Source: Henckelia pumila | Taxonomy: Eukaryota; Streptophyta; Magnoliopsida; Lamiales; Gesneriaceae | Direction: 5' to 3' | Length of the DNA stretch: 64,000 bases | Assembly (NCBI RefSeq): GCF_033568475.1 | Contig: NW_027331831.1 | Coordinates: 9,610,001-9,674,000, forward strand | Shown: positions 22,878 through 33,443 of the stretch, piece after piece | Position numbering within the stretch: the stretch's first letter is position 1 | Layout: each line of letters begins with the position of its first letter | Position numbers and translations under genes: made by a program | Notes under the pieces: generated by a model | Told to the model about the DNA's origin: nothing | Seen by the model: the letters and a program-made list of their open reading frames with translations, nothing else | The model's database searches: none

Positions 22878-22948
22878 GTTATAAACTCATGAGGTGTCCA
22901 TCCCAAAAGGCTTGCCTATTGGATGGGGTTGCCTCATGACTTTATAAC
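22878..22948. repeat. 17-bp inverted repeat upstream of X8 relic
   Basis: GTTATAAACTCATGAGG at 22878-22894 and its complement with one mismatch at 22932-22948. About 190 bases upstream of the X8-gene ATG. Could be a small palindromic repeat or a promoter-associated element. Confidence 0.6.
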
Positions 22949-23140
22949 TAACTCTTTATTAGTTTAATATTTCAATGTGGGATATCATAACACTTTCGGA
23001 GATGAAATTTCATGGAGGCAAAACCCCACCAGATACAACTGCCATTTTCTATGCAAACTATAGCGCACAAATTAAATATACTAGGGTAGAAGTTAAGCCA
23101 GCACACTCTCTCACTCAATTACCAAAATCTCAAGTCCGAA

Positions 23141-23784
23141 ATGAAATTTGTCATCATCATCATCGTGTTTTCCTTTTCCTTTGCGATAACACCGTCTGCA
23201 TGTGAAGGTATTTGTTTGTTGACTTTTTTTTTTCTTTTTCTAATTGATTATTTTTTTTTGTCAATTTTCATAGATGGTGATACTTGGTGCCTTACGACAC
23301 CCGGTGCAAATATGACTGACGCAATAATCGAACTCAATATACTGTGTCATGTGAGGAAAGAAGCTGTCTGCCTCGACAGCATGTGCGAATAACACGATAT
23401 TGGATAAATATATTTATGTTATTAATTCAGCATACAAGAAAAACGGATATTGTGAGTTTCGTCTCACCACGTATATCAGCCAATATGACCCCAGTAAGCT
23501 TATTTTTTTTATATTGTGGGTTTATAATATCATTATTTTTACTCATCCAGTAAACTATTGGAAATCCAGGCTCCCCTGGATGTCTTTCTCCCCCACGAAG
23601 AAAGAAGAGCAAAATTTCCACCCGTCTTGGAATAAATTGGAGAAATTATTGGTTTGATTGTCGCGATGTTAGGAGCTATCACTGCCGTGCTAATAATTTG
23701 GCATCACGTTCGTGGTCTAACAAAAAAATATGACACTGTGACGCCGCCACAGGTCCAAGAGTTGGATCTAGGCTGGGTATAATT
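23141..23784 (+). pseudogene. X8-domain membrane protein relic, copy 1
   Basis: Exon 1 23141-23207 encodes a signal peptide ending Ala-Cys-Glu. Exon 2 starts at 23274 and reads like an X8 (CBM43, beta-1,3-glucan-binding) domain: Asp-Thr-Trp-Cys-Leu, spaced cysteines, then Cys-Glu-Phe and Asp-Pro-Ser; donor at 23494. Exon 3 starts at 23570 (Ser-Pro-Gly-Cys) and heads for a transmembrane helix and a Glu-Leu-Asp-Leu-Gly tail. A frameshift gives TAA at 23390-23392 in the X8 domain, with downstream codons continuing in another frame. Exon 3 has a 5-base deletion relative to copy 2 near 23628 and a GAA to TAA change. So it is a pseudogene. Its inverted partner is at 24964-25935. X8 proteins bind callose at cell walls or plasmodesmata; assignment is by motif and moderate. 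Confidence 0.6.
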
Positions 23785-24089
23785 TGTAGTATTTTTTTTA
23801 TTTTTTAAAAAAAATTAGTTTTTTTAAATAAAATTAAAACTTTAATTTAATATTTTATTATATATATACATTATTAATGAAATTTGTATATCCTTAAAAA
23901 TATTATTTTACTATTATTAGAGTTTTTTTAATTTATTTATTTACTTTTAAAATTATATATAACTATAATTAATATTTTGAATATATTTATATTGTTATTT
24001 ATTTTTAAAACTAAGATAAATATATTTTTTTGTCTATTTATATACATCTTTTAGGTTTTAAATTTTAAAATATATTATTAATTATATTA

Positions 24090-24195
24090 TATTATATAAA
24101 CGATTTTTCGGTTCGACCGTCCGGTTAAAACGGTCCGACTGGTTCGACCGTTTTTTCAAGGTAAATCGGTTCGATCACCGGTCCGGTTATAAAGA
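24090..24195. repeat. 'cggttcgaccg' repeat
   Basis: Dense palindromic CGGTTCGACCG/CCGGTT motifs, the same kind as the inner repeat at 15243-15766. Likely a transposon terminus. The AT-rich run 23785-24090 before it holds nothing recognisable. Confidence 0.5.
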
Positions 24196-24960
24196 AATTG
24201 CTCCAGAGTATAATGGGTTGCTCCCCAACCAGCCGCAACGGCCTGATGATCCTTTGCCTCTGCCGGCGGCTACTTTTCCTTATTTATCCTTGTCCACAAC
24301 TTCCACTGGAATGACCGGGATGGAATCCCACCACTCTCTCAAACGCCGATTCCCTTGTTCGCTCTGAAAATTCTTACCCAATTTCGAGTTCATCGTAAAG
24401 CCATTCAACACGATAGCGATCAGGATGAACTTGAACGGAACCACATGCAACTGGTGCAAGGGCCAATCCGATCATAAAGATCATCACTGTGTTGGTATGC
24501 TGCAAACCAAAACGCGAGTCAACAAGTATGAGTTAAAAGGCACTGATATTCAAAACCATTTTCATCTTTTTATCGTACCTTTGGAGTTCTTGAGATCAGC
24601 AAGGACCAAATTTTCAACAATGTTATGTTCACTTGTTGCATCATTTCATGCAAACTTCTCAAACCATGTTAGCTGATACTATTCTCTCCATTGTTGTCTG
24701 ATCGGATCCAGTGCGTATAACGATTTTGTCTTGCTTCGCGGGGATCCCCCAACATCTAGCCCACACCATCTTTGTGACCACCCACAACAAATCAAGCAGG
24801 TGGAAAGAAGGTAAATGCCCAGAAACAATTATTAGAATTGAAGAATTTCAAGTATGCAAGAATGTAGATCTTAACTTGCAAGGGGAAGTGGGGAGTTGAA
24901 CAATTTCACCGTTCAAATTCAAACATGCAAGAAAGTAAACAGAGAAAAAAAAAATACTAC
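24196..24960. other. Spacer between inverted X8 copies
   Basis: GC-richer than its surroundings at 24200-24480 with an exon-like open stretch, but no protein family recognised on either strand. A frame at 24425-24676 has a Cys-x2-Cys and His/Cys cluster but no further support. Treated as unassigned. Confidence 0.3.
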
Positions 24961-24963
24961 AAA

Positions 24964-25935
24964 TTAAACCCAGCCTAGATCCAACTCTTGGATCTGTGGC
25001 GGCATCACGGTGTCATCTTTTTTTGTTAGACCACGAACGTGATGCCATATTATTAGCACGGCAGCGATAGCTCTTAAGATCCCGACAATCAAACCAATAA
25101 TTTCTCCAATTTCTTCCAAGAGCTTACGGGTGGAAATTTTGATCTTTTTTCTTCGTGAGGGAGAAAAACATCCAGGGGAGCCTAATGATATTATAAACCC
25201 CCAACCCCACAATATCAAAAAAAAAATCTTACTGGGGTCGTATTGGCTGATGTACGTGGTGAGACGAAATCACAATCACCATCTTTCCTATAGGCTGAAT
25301 TTATAACATAAGTATATTTATCCAATATCGTGTTATTCGCACATGCTGTCGAGGCAGGCAGCTTTCTTCCTCACATGACACAGTACATTGAGTTTGATTA
25401 TTGCGTCAGTGATATTTGCAACGGTTGTCGAAAGACACCAAGTATCACCATCTATGAAAATTGAAAAAAAAAATTATCAATTAGAAAAAGCAAAAAAAAA
25501 AAAAAAAGACAACAAACAAATACCTTCACATGCAGACGGTGGTTAGAGATGTCAAAATGGGTCAGCCGGGCGGGCCAACCCACAACCCGTCGCAACCCAC
25601 TATTAGGCGGGGTTGGGCGAGCCGGCCCACCTTTTAGGCGGGTTGGAAAAACATCAACCCAACACATCTATTTTAAGTGGCGAGGCAGGTCAACCCAGCA
25701 GGCCTAAGTGTAATTTGGCGGGCCAACCTGCAACCCACCCCAACCCACCATTAGGCGGAGCCGGGCGGGCTGGCCCATCTTTAGGCGGGTTGGTAAACTG
25801 TCAACCCAACTCACCTATTTTGTATGGTGGGGCGGGGCGGGCTAAGCTGACGGGCCTAGCCCATTTTGACACCTTTAACGGTGGTATCGCAAAGGAAAAG
25901 AAAAGCAAGATGATGATGATGATGACAAATTTCAT
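24964..25935 (-). pseudogene. X8-domain membrane protein relic, copy 2 (inverted)
   Basis: Inverted duplicate of 23141-23784. The ATG is at 25935-25933 on the minus strand; the signal-peptide exon is interrupted by a 334-bp hAT-type MITE (25544-25877). The X8 exon shares with copy 1 the same premature TAA after Cys-Glu and additionally lacks one base near the Cys-Asp-Phe motif. The last exon is intact: Ser-Pro-Gly-Cys, a basic stretch, a transmembrane segment rich in Ile/Leu/Ala (about 25100-25040), and a Glu-Leu-Asp-Leu-Gly-Trp-Val end at 24964. Homology between the two copies also covers the upstream region (about 23085-23140 and 25936-25985). The shared lesion predates or was spread after duplication. 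Confidence 0.6.
25544..25877. mobile_element. hAT-type MITE, 334 bp
   Basis: TIRs TAGAGATGTCAAAATGGG and (complemented) TAAAGGTGTCAAAATGGG, 16 of 18 matching, flanked by the 8-bp duplication ACGGTGGT at 25536-25543 and 25878-25885. The interior has two diverged GC-rich repeats of about 170 bp. Copy 1 of the X8 pair shows the empty site ('accgtctgcatgtgaag' region, 23191-23207). Confidence 0.9.
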
Positions 25936-25984
25936 TTCGACTTGGGCTTTTGGTTGAGTGAGAGAGTGTGTTGGCTTCACTTCT

Positions 25985-26595
25985 ACTCTATGTAGAATGG
26001 GTACTCTTAAAAAAAATTGGATTATCGGGTACGGGTACGACGCGCGGATACGACAAAACCCGTGTCGTTGAATTTTTTCAAGTTTGACCAGTTGGATACG
26101 GGTTGGGTACGGCCCGGGTACGTTTTTCGGGTACGTTTGGGCTAAATCGCAAAAAAAATTAAAAGTTTTCAGGAGTCAATTGAAAGATAAAAAATTTATA
26201 AGGATTATTTAATAAATATATTAATATGAATTGGGCTTAAAAAAAACCCCTAATCATCAATTTTTTTACGTTAGTTCTCCTTCCCCATCTTTTCTTCTTC
26301 TCATCGAGTCATCGTCTATTATCACCATTCACCAACCCCACTCTTTGGACCTTGCCCGGCGCCGCCGCCGGATGCCGCACACAGCCTCCAGAAATCAGTT
26401 TTCTATCTTTAGGATTTTTAATTTTTAATACTGAATTTATATAAATATATATATATATAATATTTTATTTTTTTTAATCATAGTCGTGTCCTATCCTATA
26501 ATATTAAAATTTTTCGTATCGCCGTATCCATATCGTATTCGATCCGATACCTGTACCCGTATCCATGCAACATAGCTTTTACTCTAGTATTGTAA
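25985..26595. mobile_element. TIR element with 'gggtacgggtac' ends
   Basis: Left end TATGTAGAATGGGTAC and right end (complemented) TATGTTGCATGGATAC. The flanks 'tctactcta' and 'tttactcta' look like a 9-bp target duplication with one mismatch, and X8 copy 1 lacks this DNA upstream of its gene ('ttctaccctagtatattt' on the minus strand). The GC-rich interior 26330-26400 is not coding. Confidence 0.5.
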
Positions 26596-26599
26596 GTTA

Positions 26600-27239
26600 T
26601 ATATCCTCTTGAGTTATATAACCGAGGGAGACTATTAAGTAATTGGACCAATTGGTTTTGACTGATGACTGATTGTTAAATCACAGGAAGTCAAATCACC
26701 CTCTGTTAAGTGAGTTTGACCAATTGGTCTTCTCAAGGAAAACAGCTACATGTCATCGCTTCCCAACTTAATAAGTTTGTAAAACAAAAACATTTAAAGC
26801 AAGTCACCAACTTCGACAAAGAAACCTTCATGTATCATTGTGTGCCTTTATTTTAAATGCTTTAATTATGAAGTAACATCGATATATAATATTAGTCACC
26901 AACTTCGACTAAGACATGCAATATTATATGTGCCTCTTGGCAGAAGAAATCGACTCTGGCCAAGAAGAAGCATGGCAATTGTTGATTCATAGTACTACTG
27001 GAATAGGCACTCATAATGGCAGCAAGAAGAACTCAGCCAAGCACCAACAATAACAACCACTCCCCTTCAAACCAACGCAAGAACCAACACACAAAGGAGA
27101 AGACAGACACACAATCACCAAAAACGCCTAAAACCAGAAGCGTTTCAAGCCAAAATACCTTTAAGAAGCAATAGAGATGTCGAGTACACTATAAAAAGCA
27201 TAAAACCAAACACCTTGCGGGCAGAAGTAAGCGACCCGT
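26600..27239. other. No gene seen
   Basis: AT-rich intergenic or intronic DNA. A 'caccaacttcgac' motif repeats near 26808 and 26897. Nothing else recognised. Confidence 0.4.
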
Positions 27240-27247
27240 GCAGCAAC

Positions 27248-27911
27248 CAGTGTTCTAAATGGCGGTCGAGGCGGCCGCTAGGTGGTAGGCGGCCCTCGAC
27301 CGCCCCGCCTTTGTCTAAGGCACCCCGCCTTAGTCTAAGGCGGCCTCTTTAGGCAGTCCGAGGCCATCCGGCGGCAGAGGCAGGCAAGCAGGCTGTCAAG
27401 GCAGCGGAGGCGGGCAAGAAGGCGATCGAGGCGGTCAATGATTTTAAAATTTCAGTCAACTATGAAAGTCAAATAATTTTAAAAACCAATCAAATTCAAT
27501 CAATTTTAAAAATCTTAGATATAATAAAAACACCTCTAATTTTTTTTTGTATTTACTTTTGGTTTCAAATGTCCTCCACCATCAACCACCACTTGCTTCA
27601 AACCGCCTCCATCCGCCCTCCGCCGCTGCCGCTATCTTCCACCATCTTAATTATTTTGTTAGTTTGCATTTATATATTTATTTGCACTTTATCTAGATTG
27701 TATATATTGTATGAAGTTCTTTAGGCAAAAATATTATTTAATCATATATTACACAAAATTTTTTGACTATTTGTAATTACATTTCATGATTATAGATAAT
27801 TATCTATTAAAAATTACTAAAAAAATTCAACCGTATGGACACCGCTGGGCGGCCGAGGCGGTAGGCAGTCACTGACCGCCCCGCCACCGCCTCCCGCCAT
27901 TTACAACATTG
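27248..27911. mobile_element. hAT-type MITE, 664 bp
   Basis: TIRs CAGTGTTCTAAATGGCGG and (complemented) CAATGTTGTAAATGGCGG, 16 of 18 matching; 8-bp target duplication GCAGCAAC at 27240-27247 and 27912-27919. GC-rich 'aggcggccgaggcgg' subterminal repeats and an AT-rich core. No transposase. Confidence 0.9.
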
Positions 27912-28319
27912 GCAGCAACAATGTAGCGAAAAATCAACCGCAACCAAATGTAAAAACACCACCAAAAGACTCTGAAAAACCACCAAAAGCCACACTCAAG
28001 CATAAAAATCAAAGAAACAAAGCAACACAAATCGCACTTAGCACACTGCACAGAAATATTTATGTTGCTGCAAAATGGCAGCCCACGGATATTAAGCCCG
28101 GGAACAGATGGAAAAATGAGTCACAATCATCGTCTAAATGTAGTGGAAATCAAAGCCCAGCCTAGTCAAACCTAGCGCAGCATGTGGCAATTTCGATGGA
28201 AGATACTTAGGGTTCGATCGATTACTTGGAGTCAAGTGAAATGGGAGGATAGCTCTTGGTTTACGCTTTAAACATTCTAGAATATATATTAGTTTATTTA
28301 TTTCTCTTTAAGCTTTTAA

Positions 28320-28456
28320 AAAAAGGGTTGTCATAACAAAAAAACCGTTGTCTTTTATAATTTTTTTAAAAAGGACAACATTTTCTTATAAAAGCGTTGT
28401 GTTTATTTTTTTGACAATGCTTTCAACTGTTGTCAATGACCATATTTTTTGTAGTG
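28320..28456 (-). mobile_element. CACTA-type transposon terminus
   Basis: On the minus strand the sequence begins CACTACAAAAAATATGG at 28456 and contains repeated 'gttgtc' subterminal motifs, the hallmark of CMC/En-Spm ends. The other end was not found between 20 and 30 kb, so it is a fragment. Nothing recognised in 27920-28320. Confidence 0.6.
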
Positions 28457-28466
28457 TTAATATATA

Positions 28467-28500
28467 CTAGCGACCAAGGTACACGCGATGCGTGTGCGAC
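28467..28500 (-). mobile_element. Helitron 3' terminus (minus strand)
   Basis: Minus-strand 3' end CTAG (28470-28467) followed by T, preceded by a perfect hairpin ACACGC-ATC-GCGTGT (28495-28481) ten bases before CTAG. This is a canonical Helitron end. The body would extend to the right; no 5' TC end was identified, and no Rep/helicase is present. Confidence 0.7.
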
Positions 28501-30290
28501 GTTTGTGCATGAATATTAATTGGGCTATGATATAAAATTATGCTGAAATTAAAGATCTAATATAATACCTGTATCTCGGCTCCCTGTTTTGATAGGTTTG
28601 AGTAGGAGCTCGAGGCATTATTGTGTCTTATATAACATTTCATAGCAACGAATGAGCTAAGACCTAAGTAAATTAGAATTCAAAATAATGGATGATGTAG
28701 GTAATTGAAGTTGTAAAGAAAAATGGGAGAATGAAAATATATCCATATTTGATTATCATTAAATTTTTTCGGTTATGTTACTGTATGTAAGTCTAATAGA
28801 GTGCAAAATATTGGATGCAAAACCTCTTATGAAGAAGTGTCATAGGGAAACAAATAATAATACCATGTAACAATTCGGATGAGTTTTTTTTATAATAAGT
28901 GGTATATTAGTTAAAATAAAAAATCGCTTTGCAAAATTAAGAAAATCCTGAATTTGATATTTTGTCTTGTAAAGATAAACTCCTGGTATTTGAAAGCGAA
29001 GACAATTGGAAGGTTTGATAAGTCTATGAAGTTTTTGGTAATTTATTCAATACCTCAATAAGTCAATTTTTAGAAAGTTAAAAAAATTGTGAGAAAATTC
29101 AATTTACACGACAACTTAGACCAAACAATTGGAAGGTTTGATAAGCTGAATAAGTCAATTTTGATAAAGCACATGTAATAACGTCTTTGCTAATAACCCA
29201 TAATGTTTTTACAAAGTATGACCATAACAAATAAGGGTATCTAAGAAATTTGCAAACATAAAAAACTTGAAGTAGTCAAAATATTATTTAAGAGTTTAAT
29301 TTTGTTTCCAATACTTTGTTGTTTCTCATTAGTGTTTCCTGATGAACAACTTGGCAGGTAAAAAAATAATTGACAAAAAAATCTTTTGGGAAAAAAAGAT
29401 TTTTAAAAAACTGGTAATTTTGAAATTATATTATATCTCAAGTGTAATGGATAGACACTCACTTAAGATCAACTGATGGTAATTACTTTGTGGAAGTTGA
29501 GAGTGACTCGATAGGCGATTGGATAAAAACCACCAGATGATGGATACCTGAAAGTTCAGTGTGAGTGCGTGAGGCACATATAGGTGAATAAAAAATACTT
29601 ATACAGATTTGTATTATTAGATTAAACTCTAATATCACAGGTAATGTTAGTACTTTTATGGAGAGAATATCCAATTGACATCACAACATCGTTATGAAGT
29701 TAAATATTTGTTCTTAACGGTAAAAAAAAAAAACTAATTAGGTCATTCTAAAGTTGAAAGCAAATAGAGCAATGTGCTTTTGAAATGCAGCATCATACTA
29801 GGAAGTTATAAAAACTTGAGAGAAAAACAAATTCCAATAAACATATGAAATGAATTACAACAATTGGAAGGTTTGATAATTAATTTTTTTTGTTTATGAA
29901 AAAATTGTGCATTATCATAAATGGCCTCAGATTTAGCAACATTTGATAGTTTACTTTCTGTGAAGAAATTTCCCTAAAAGACGTCACTTTCTGCATCACC
30001 TCAAATTCCACCAAATAAAACCAAATCTTCTTTCGCTCCCTCTAAATAGTTCCCATCTATCATCCCAATCAAATCCTGAACCTGGATTCCTGAAATTTGC
30101 TCTCCATGTGATTTCGTAGACTGCGTAACATATAAAATATACTAATATAGGCATGAACAAAAGAAACGGGTTCAAGATAAAGATAACACTTACTTTTTTC
30201 AGCATTTTGTATCATCCCAATCAAGTGTTGTAATCTTTGAGATTAACTTGGTTATTTTGAATAAAAGACTGATCATTGTTTTAAATGAGT
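28501..30290. other. Probable Helitron body, no gene
   Basis: AT-rich. The 20-base segment acaattggaaggtttgataa recurs at about 29008, 29128 and 29861. No protein family recognised on either strand. Confidence 0.4.
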
Positions 30291-30299
30291 ATTTGTGAA

Positions 30300-31879
30300 T
30301 TTTGCATGTTTTCAATGAATAGTTCTAGATGTTTTACCTAGAATATTCTATTAAGCCAAGTGTTTGCCAGGGATGATGTGACTCATCAAGACGCATGAAT
30401 GTTTGTTCTAGACGTATTTTCTTAGAACAGTTGGCTGCTTTGATCCTTTTAGGTTGTTACCTAGTGATGATGGATTTTCATCAGGATGACAGATTATCTA
30501 ATACCAAGAGTTGTGGATTGTGACCAGTACTAGACATGAGGGGGCGCCACCCTTAGTCGGTTATTTCTTTGGAAGTTTCTATACTTCGGAGATTGTTTGA
30601 AGGCCTTGGTGCTCCAGGGACTATATAGGGAAGGCTACTCAGTTTAGAAATTTGGCAACAGTCACAACAGGGTATGACTTTGGATAGGACAGATACCAGG
30701 TGTGGTATCAAGGTTTAGTTATCGTTTATTTGAGATAAAGATGTTCCGTTGTCAGAACAGTCTTGGAATGGATTTTTTCTTGACAAGTAATTGTTCTGAG
30801 TAGATAAGTTTTTGATCTTGATTTGTGATATCGGGATTTAATCCAGGAGATTAGTTGAATTGATATTCAACAGGATTTAATTATCAGATGCTTGCAGACT
30901 CGGGATTTGAGTTGTGCCTCTACAGAGAATTTTCCTTGACCAATGATTTTGGTCCAGAAAGGAATGATTGCATAATATCAGAGACTCAGGGATGAGTTAT
31001 GCCAGGGTGCTCTTGACTGTCGGGTTCCGAGATAGTATAGTAAGTGCGACCTTATGCCGGTGTACTCTGGAAGGATTCTTTTGTTCCAGTTTGGCATTAT
31101 AGGAAGACTTACCTCAGACTCGTTGTTTGTATAGTCATAGCAATAGGTATAATTATCAAGAGAATATTCAGGATTTATTTGAGTCTTCTGGAGTTATACT
31201 TGGTACTGGATTAGTTCCAAGGGATTTGAGTTATCGTCTGACTTCATCAGAGATACAGACTTTCGTTTTCGTGGACAGAATAGTCTTGGAAAGGATTCCT
31301 TGACAAGTGAATATTCTGGACGGGTAGTTCTTGCACGTGATACTGGGGGAGAACCAGGAGGTTTTACCAGTATTGTCTGATTCTATCAGAGGTATTTTAG
31401 TGATCAGGATCTTGATTACGAGATGAACAGGAAATTCTAAGTGATGAGTTTACTTAGGTAAATTTTCCTGTAAGAATTGGAATTCAATCGATGGATTGTC
31501 AAGCAAAGAAGAATTTTATCAGGGCGCTGTGATGACTTATACTAGGAGACGTGAACTGTGATCAACGATAGACATGGGAGAGTATATTTTCATTGATATT
31601 CTGGAAGTCTTTTGTACTTCAGGAAAGGATGGAAAATTTACTCAGTCTAGAGATCATTGCAACAGTTACGTTAAAAATATAGTTTGGTGTCAGTTTGATA
31701 ACCTTGAAAAGATACTCGATTCTATTGACAAATGTCATGAGCCTGCTAAATTACAGCATGGATTCATCAGTATGAGAATTCACTTGGTTAGTGAAAGCTG
31801 GGCACTTAGGTGTTCATGTATGTTTTGAAATGGTCAGTTAAACTGGTGCAAGTTTGGTGCCCAGTGACTATTTGCAATT
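30300..31879 (+). other. Probable degenerate upstream part of the gypsy element
   Basis: TGA/TAG-rich sequence with the base bias of a heavily mutated retroelement, leading without a visible break into the integrase frame that follows. I could not assign protease or reverse transcriptase motifs. Confidence 0.4.
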
Positions 31880-33319
31880 TTATCTGAGCCAGCTTTATAT
31901 TCGCGAATTCGAGATGCTCAGATGTCTGATTCGAAGACCCAACATTTGGCTCGCCTAGCCAACAAGGGTAGTACGTCTGGATTTCACTATCAGTCAGATG
32001 GTTTTCTGTGTTTGTCTGGTAGGCTTGTGATTCCGGAGGATGAAGAGTTGCGAGATGATATTTTGTCTCAGGCGCATCGCACTAAGTTGAGTATTCATCC
32101 AGGGAGAAACAAGATGTACAAGGATCTACGTACTCGTTTTTGGTGGAAAGGAATGAAACGCAGTGTGTATCAGTATGTTTCGAGATGCTTGGTTTGTCAG
32201 CAGGTCAAGGCAGAACATCGACGACCTGGAGGTTTGCTTCACAGTCTGCCTATTCCTGAGTGAAAATGGGAGTTGATCACGATGGATTTTGTGACCCATT
32301 TGCCAATGACCTCGAGGAACTGTGATGCTATCTGGGTGGTGGTAGACCGACTCATCAAGTCAGCACATTTCATTGCCTATAGCCAAGAGTATTCTGTGGA
32401 TCGTATGGAGCGGTTGTACATTCTGGAGATTGTTCGACTTCATGGAGTGCCTGTGAGCATTGTCAGTGATCGAGACCCCAGGTTTACTTCTAGGTTCTGG
32501 GGGAGTGTTCAGAGTGCGATGAGTACTACTCTCAGTTTGAGTACTGCTTATCACCCGGAGACAGATGGTCAGTCAGAGCGCACTATCCGTACTTTGGAGG
32601 ATATGCTTCGAGCGTGCACTATAGACTTTGGTTCAGCCTGACAAGATCATTTGCCTTTGATTGAGTTCGCGTACAACAACAACTATCATAATAGTATTGG
32701 GATGGCACCTTTTGAGGCGTTGTACGGGTGACGTTGTCGTACTCCACTCTTCTGGGAAGAAGTGGGGGAGAGACAGGCTGAGGGACCGGAGTTTATCCAG
32801 CAGACGGTAGACATTGTTGATCAGATCAAGAAACGGATTAAAACTGCACAGGATCGTCAGGCCAGCTATGCTAACACCAAGCGTAGGTCTTTGCAGTTCG
32901 ATGTCGGGGAAAAAGTGTTTCTAAGAGTGTCACCTTTTCGCGAAATTCTCAGATTTGACCTTAAGGGCAAGTTGTCTCCAAGGTTTATCGGTCCGTTTGA
33001 AATCTTGGAGAGAATTGGCGATTTGGCTTATTGACTAGCTTTGCCACCACATCTATCCAGTATTCACGACGTGTTCCACGTATCTCTATTGTGACTATAT
33101 GTGGCGGATGAGTCTCATATTCTGCAGCGGTCTGAGGTTCAGGTGAGCAAGGATTTGACCTATGTTGAGAAACCTATTCGTATCCTGGATCATAAGGATA
33201 AGGTTTTGCGGAACAAAGTCATTCCTCTGGTTTTAGTTCAGTGGCAGCGTCGAGGCACTGAGGAAGCTACTTGGGAACTCGAAGACTGGATGCGCACAGA
33301 ATATCCTGAGTTGTTTTGA
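31880..33319 (+). pseudogene. Ty3/gypsy integrase-chromodomain, five TGA stops
   Basis: C-terminal part of a chromovirus polyprotein. From 31922 to 33319 a single frame is kept without any indel. Integrase zinc region: His-x7-His near 32070-32095 and Cys-Leu-Val-Cys near 32191. Catalytic Asp at 32282 (Met-Asp-Phe), second Asp in Ser-Asp-Arg-Asp near 32466, Glu in the Ser-Glu-Arg-Thr-Ile-Arg region near 32575. A chromodomain-like end (Val-Gln-Trp, Ala-Thr-Trp-Glu-Leu-Glu) closes at 33319. Stops at 32261, 32639, 32729, 33032 and 33092 are all TGA. Against family consensus two replace Trp (TGG) and three replace Arg (CGA). No function remains. Confidence 0.85.
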
Positions 33320-33429
33320 TTTCATTTTCGAGTTGTATTCAGTTGTAAACGTTTGATTAAAATAAAGAATGTTTCTGATATCTGTATTACATTCAGTACT
33401 TAAGATCTTATTTCGAGGACGAAATATCT

Positions 33430-33443
33430 TAAGTGGGGGAGAA
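33430..33443 (+). other. Polypurine tract of gypsy element
   Basis: AAGTGGGGGAGAA directly before the TG of the 3' LTR. Confidence 0.7.

Noticed and set aside
24425-24676. Possible zinc-finger frame
   Set aside because: Cys/His spacing fits no family I know and there is no exon structure around it.
29008-29880. CRISPR-like spaced repeats (three copies of a 20-mer)
   Set aside because: Spacing is irregular (about 120 and 730 bases) in plant DNA; better explained as transposon internal repeats.
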